A stretch of 64,000 nt of DNA, from positions 239,528 to 303,527 of the forward strand of contig NZ_JADQTO010000008.1 of the NCBI RefSeq assembly GCF_015704865.1. The letters are read 5' to 3'. This stretch comes from Actinoplanes aureus (GTDB lineage Bacteria > Actinomycetota > Actinomycetes > Mycobacteriales > Micromonosporaceae). This document shows positions 61,604 through 64,000 of the stretch, piece by piece. Position numbers and translations under genes: made by a program. Below the pieces are notes generated by a model, which had not been told where the DNA came from, ran no database searches, and was given only the letters and a program-made list of their open reading frames with translations. Within the stretch, counting starts at the first letter, position 1. The number at the start of each line of letters is the position of its first letter.

Positions 61604-62572
61604 ATGGCTGAGCCGGAGATGGACGGCACCGCGATGACCGCGGTCGCCGACTCGCTGGTTCGCGACCGCGCCGCCCTTAACGGGATTCCGCAGCTCGCGA
61701 ACTCCGACGGGGTGCTGCTGCGGGTGCGGACCCTGCTGCCGGAGTTCACCGGGGCGCTGCAGCGGGTCGCCGAACAGGTGCTCGCGGATCCGGCCGCCGC
61801 GTCGCGGGCCACGATCGTCGAGCTGGCCGAGCGCAGCGGTACGTCGCCGGCCACGGTGACCCGGTTCTGCCGGGCGCTGGGCTTCGACGGGTACGCGGAC
61901 CTCCGCCTCGGCATCGCTGCGGAGACCGGCCGGGCGCGCTCGGCCGGCTGGACCGTGGACATCGGCCGGGAGATCCAGCCGAACGATCCGCTCGAGCGGG
62001 TCCTCGGTCAGATCATGGCGGCCGACACCCGGGCCATGCACGACACCGCCTCGCTGCTGGACCTGAGCGAGGTGGCGCGGGCCGCGGTGGCGATCGCCGC
62101 CGCGCCGCGGGTGAACATCTTCGGCGCCAGCGGAAGCGCGCTGGTCGGCGAGGAGATGCAGTTCAGCCTTCATCGCATCGGCATCCCGGTGTGGGCCTGG
62201 ACCGACGTGCACAACGGTCTGGCCAGCGCCGCGCTGTCGAGGCCCGGCGACGTCGCGCTCGGCATCTCGCACAGTGGCGAGACCGGCGAGACGATCGAGC
62301 TGCTCGCCGAGGCGAGCAGCCGGGGCGCCACCACCATCGCGCTGACCAGCTTCCCCCGTTCCCCGCTGGCCGAGCTCGCCGACATCGTCCTGCTCACCGC
62401 CACACAGGCGACGACCTTCCGCCCGGACGCGCTCAGCGCGCGCCATCCGCAGCTGGTCGTGCTCGACCTTCTCTACGTCGCCGTCGCGCAACGTACCCAC
62501 GAACGTTCGCATGCCGCGTTCCAGCGCACCGCTCAAGCGGTGCACGGGCACAAGGCCGCGAAGGACAGCTGA
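61604..62572 (+). CDS. RpiR-family transcriptional regulator with SIS domain
   Basis: A 322-residue regulator. The N-terminal HTH (residues about 35-110: QRVAEQVLADPAAASRATIV, ELAERSGTSPATVTRFCRAL) is followed by a SIS sugar-phosphate-binding domain (VNIFGASGSALVGEEMQFSL, GISHSGETGETIELLAEASS). Such proteins sense phosphosugars and often control adjacent sugar transport. The next gene, 41 bases downstream, is a sugar ABC binding protein, which it should regulate. ATG 61604 has GAAAGGGTG upstream. Confidence 0.92.
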   Translation: MAEPEMDGTAMTAVADSLVRDRAALNGIPQLANSDGVLLRVRTLLPEFTGALQRVAEQVLADPAAASRATIVELAERSGTSPATVTRFCRALGFDGYADLRLGIAAETGRARSAGWTVDIGREIQPNDPLERVLGQIMAADTRAMHDTASLLDLSEVARAAVAIAAAPRVNIFGASGSALVGEEMQFSLHRIGIPVWAWTDVHNGLASAALSRPGDVALGISHSGETGETIELLAEASSRGATTIALTSFPRSPLAELADIVLLTATQATTFRPDALSARHPQLVVLDLLYVAVAQRTHERSHAAFQRTAQAVHGHKAAKDS

Positions 62573-62613
62573 ACCCCTTTTCTCATAAGAATGAAACCCT
62601 CTGGGGAGGAAAA

Positions 62614-63927
62614 GTGAAGCGCAAGATCGCGGTTGCCGCGACGCTCGCTGCGACGCTGTTCGGCGCCGCCGCGTGCGGTGGCTCTGACAGCAACGAGGGC
62701 GCCACCTCGGCCAACGCCACGGTCGACGGCAAGGGCAAGACCATCAAGGTCTGGCTCATGGTCGACGCCGAGACCGCCTGGAAGCCCGTCGTCGAGGACG
62801 CCACCGCGCGGTTCACCGCCGCCACCGGTGCCCAGGTCAACGTCGAGTACCAGCAGTGGGCCAACCACCTCACCAAGCTGGACGCGACGCTGGCCGGCTC
62901 GGACGTGCCGGACGTCGTCGAGCTCGGTAACACCGAGTTCTCCAAGTACGTCTTCAACGGCGGCTTCGCCGAGCTCAACAAGGGTGACTTCGAGAACTCC
63001 GACACCTGGCTGTCGGGTCTGTCGGGCGCCTGCGAGCTGGACGGCAAGACCTACTGCGTGCCCTACTACGCCGGTGCGCGCGTCCTGATCTACCGCAAGG
63101 ACCTCTTCGAGAAGGCCGGCGTCACCGAGGCGCCGAAGACCTACGCGGACTTCCTCTCGACCGCCGAGAAGCTGCAGACCGGCAACGCGGCGGACAAGAA
63201 GTTCAGCGCCGTCTACATGCCGGGCCAGTACTGGTACGCGGCGATGTCGTGGGTCAAGTCCAACGGTGGCGAGATCGCCAAGAAGGACGGCGACAAGTGG
63301 GTCGGCCAGCTCTCCTCGCCCGAGTCTCAGGCGGGGCTGCAGAAGTGGGTCGACATGACCAAGAAGTACTCGAAGGCTGACGTCACCAAGAACGAGAACG
63401 AGCAGGCCGGCATCTTCGCGCAGGGCTCGGGCGGCATGTTCTACGGCAACGCCTGGGAGCAGGGTGTGGCCGAGGAGGTCCGCAAGGACCCGAACGACCC
63501 GAACTCGCCGCTGGTCCCGACCAAGGTGAAGGGCAAGCTGGCCGCCGCGCCGATGCCGGAGATCCCGTCCTTCCTGGGCGGCTCGAACCTGGGCGTCACC
63601 CAGAAGAGCGCCAACAAGGAGCTCTCCGCTCAGTGGATCAAGTACTTCACCGACGCCAAGTCGATGGAGGGCCTGATCAAGGCGAGCGCCCTGCCGAACT
63701 CGACCGCGCTGCTGGACAAGGCCGCGACCGAGAACCCGAAGATCGCGCCGGCCGCGCTCTCCGCCAAGCAGAGCTGGTTCCCGCCGAACGCCGAGAAGTG
63801 GGCCGACGTGGAGAAGGGCAACGTTCTCCAGACCATGCTGACCGACATCCTGACCGGTAAGAAGTCGGTGGCCGACGGCGCCAAGTGGGCCGACGAGCAG
63901 ATCAACGCCACGCTCAACGAGGCCTGA
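62614..63927 (+). CDS. sugar ABC transporter solute-binding lipoprotein
   Basis: A 437-residue lipoprotein with signal peptide VKRKIAVAATLAATLFGAAA and lipobox GAAAC. The mature part has the type-I (family 1) fold of sugar-binding proteins: TIKVWLMVDAETAWKPVVED, VPDVVELGNTEFSKYVFNGG, DGKTYCVPYYAGARVLIYRK and AWEQGVAEEVRKDPNDPNSP. GTG 62614 has GGGAGGA upstream. It likely feeds a sugar such as N-acetylglucosamine or a disaccharide to permease genes outside the window. The RpiR regulator is upstream. Confidence 0.93.
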   Translation: MKRKIAVAATLAATLFGAAACGGSDSNEGATSANATVDGKGKTIKVWLMVDAETAWKPVVEDATARFTAATGAQVNVEYQQWANHLTKLDATLAGSDVPDVVELGNTEFSKYVFNGGFAELNKGDFENSDTWLSGLSGACELDGKTYCVPYYAGARVLIYRKDLFEKAGVTEAPKTYADFLSTAEKLQTGNAADKKFSAVYMPGQYWYAAMSWVKSNGGEIAKKDGDKWVGQLSSPESQAGLQKWVDMTKKYSKADVTKNENEQAGIFAQGSGGMFYGNAWEQGVAEEVRKDPNDPNSPLVPTKVKGKLAAAPMPEIPSFLGGSNLGVTQKSANKELSAQWIKYFTDAKSMEGLIKASALPNSTALLDKAATENPKIAPAALSAKQSWFPPNAEKWADVEKGNVLQTMLTDILTGKKSVADGAKWADEQINATLNEA

Positions 63928-63945
63928 TGACCCGGTGGCGGCCCG

Positions 63946-63975
63946 CCCCCCCCCCCCCCCCGCCCCCCCCCCCCC
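63946..63975. repeat. C homopolymer near the window end
   Basis: Sixteen C (63946-63961), one G (63962) and 13 C (63963-63975) lie 19 bases past the binding-protein stop. Such a run is unusual even in GC-rich DNA and may be a sequencing or assembly artefact. The last 25 bases hold nothing I can read. Confidence 0.85.
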
Positions 63976-64000
63976 AACAACGGGGTGCGGTAAGGTAGTT

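Overview
The window is GC-rich DNA with strong codon bias, dense gene packing and many 1- to 4-base overlaps. It reads as an actinomycete chromosome. A MurD2/MurL pair, an AcnR-type regulator with a class-A aconitase, DUF2630 and DUF3097 proteins and a fabG-fabI-hemH cluster suggest the Micromonosporaceae (Actinoplanes/Micromonospora group). That placement is inference from gene content; there is no rRNA here to confirm it. I saw no tRNA, rRNA or CRISPR array.

Bases 1-38.8 kb look like ordinary core chromosome. In order they hold: an SDR/XRE pair; an AcnR-like repressor; a HAD protein that lacks its nucleophile; a RIO kinase behind a 5' inverted repeat; aconitase with a candidate iron box and a candidate AcnR operator; an intracellular pullulanase; an aminopeptidase P; a Cu/Zn-SOD-like exported protein; a PfkB kinase; two PH-domain membrane proteins; a MoxR-DUF58-VWA operon; a NarL-type two-component system; fabG-fabI-hemH followed by NagD-like and Nudix genes; a MocR regulator divergent from an EamA exporter; a CubicO-type serine hydrolase; an NfeD-SPFH pair; and a RibD/DHFR-like reductase.

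Bases 38.94-54.84 kb form an island of about 15.9 kb. It lies inside a SpoU/TrmH-type RNA methyltransferase gene. Codons 1-36 of the broken gene remain at 38835 and its last half remains at about 54841-55280. The left edge is a decayed tyrosine-integrase gene, followed by a frameshifted DDE transposase and a decayed sugar-phosphate isomerase. The cargo is a FecCD-type metal/siderophore ABC importer, two multicopper oxidases (one fused to a multi-pass membrane domain), an ECF sigma factor of SigC type, a NarL-type response regulator with a frameshifted kinase, a DJ-1/PfpI protein with a ruined AraC neighbour, and, at the right edge, an intact methyltransferase homologous to the broken host gene. 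The cargo points to metal (copper or iron) redox handling and uptake. The intact methyltransferase looks like a replacement for the gene the island interrupts.

Bases 55.3-64 kb return to core-like content: a globin/FAD/NAD oxidoreductase; a block of 76-bp tandem repeats that copy the 3' tail of a nearby cupin-like gene; the cupin-murL operon divergent from murD2 (the alternative D-glutamate route of peptidoglycan synthesis); a long imperfect inverted repeat; and an RpiR regulator upstream of a sugar ABC solute-binding lipoprotein. The window ends in a C homopolymer that may be an assembly artefact.
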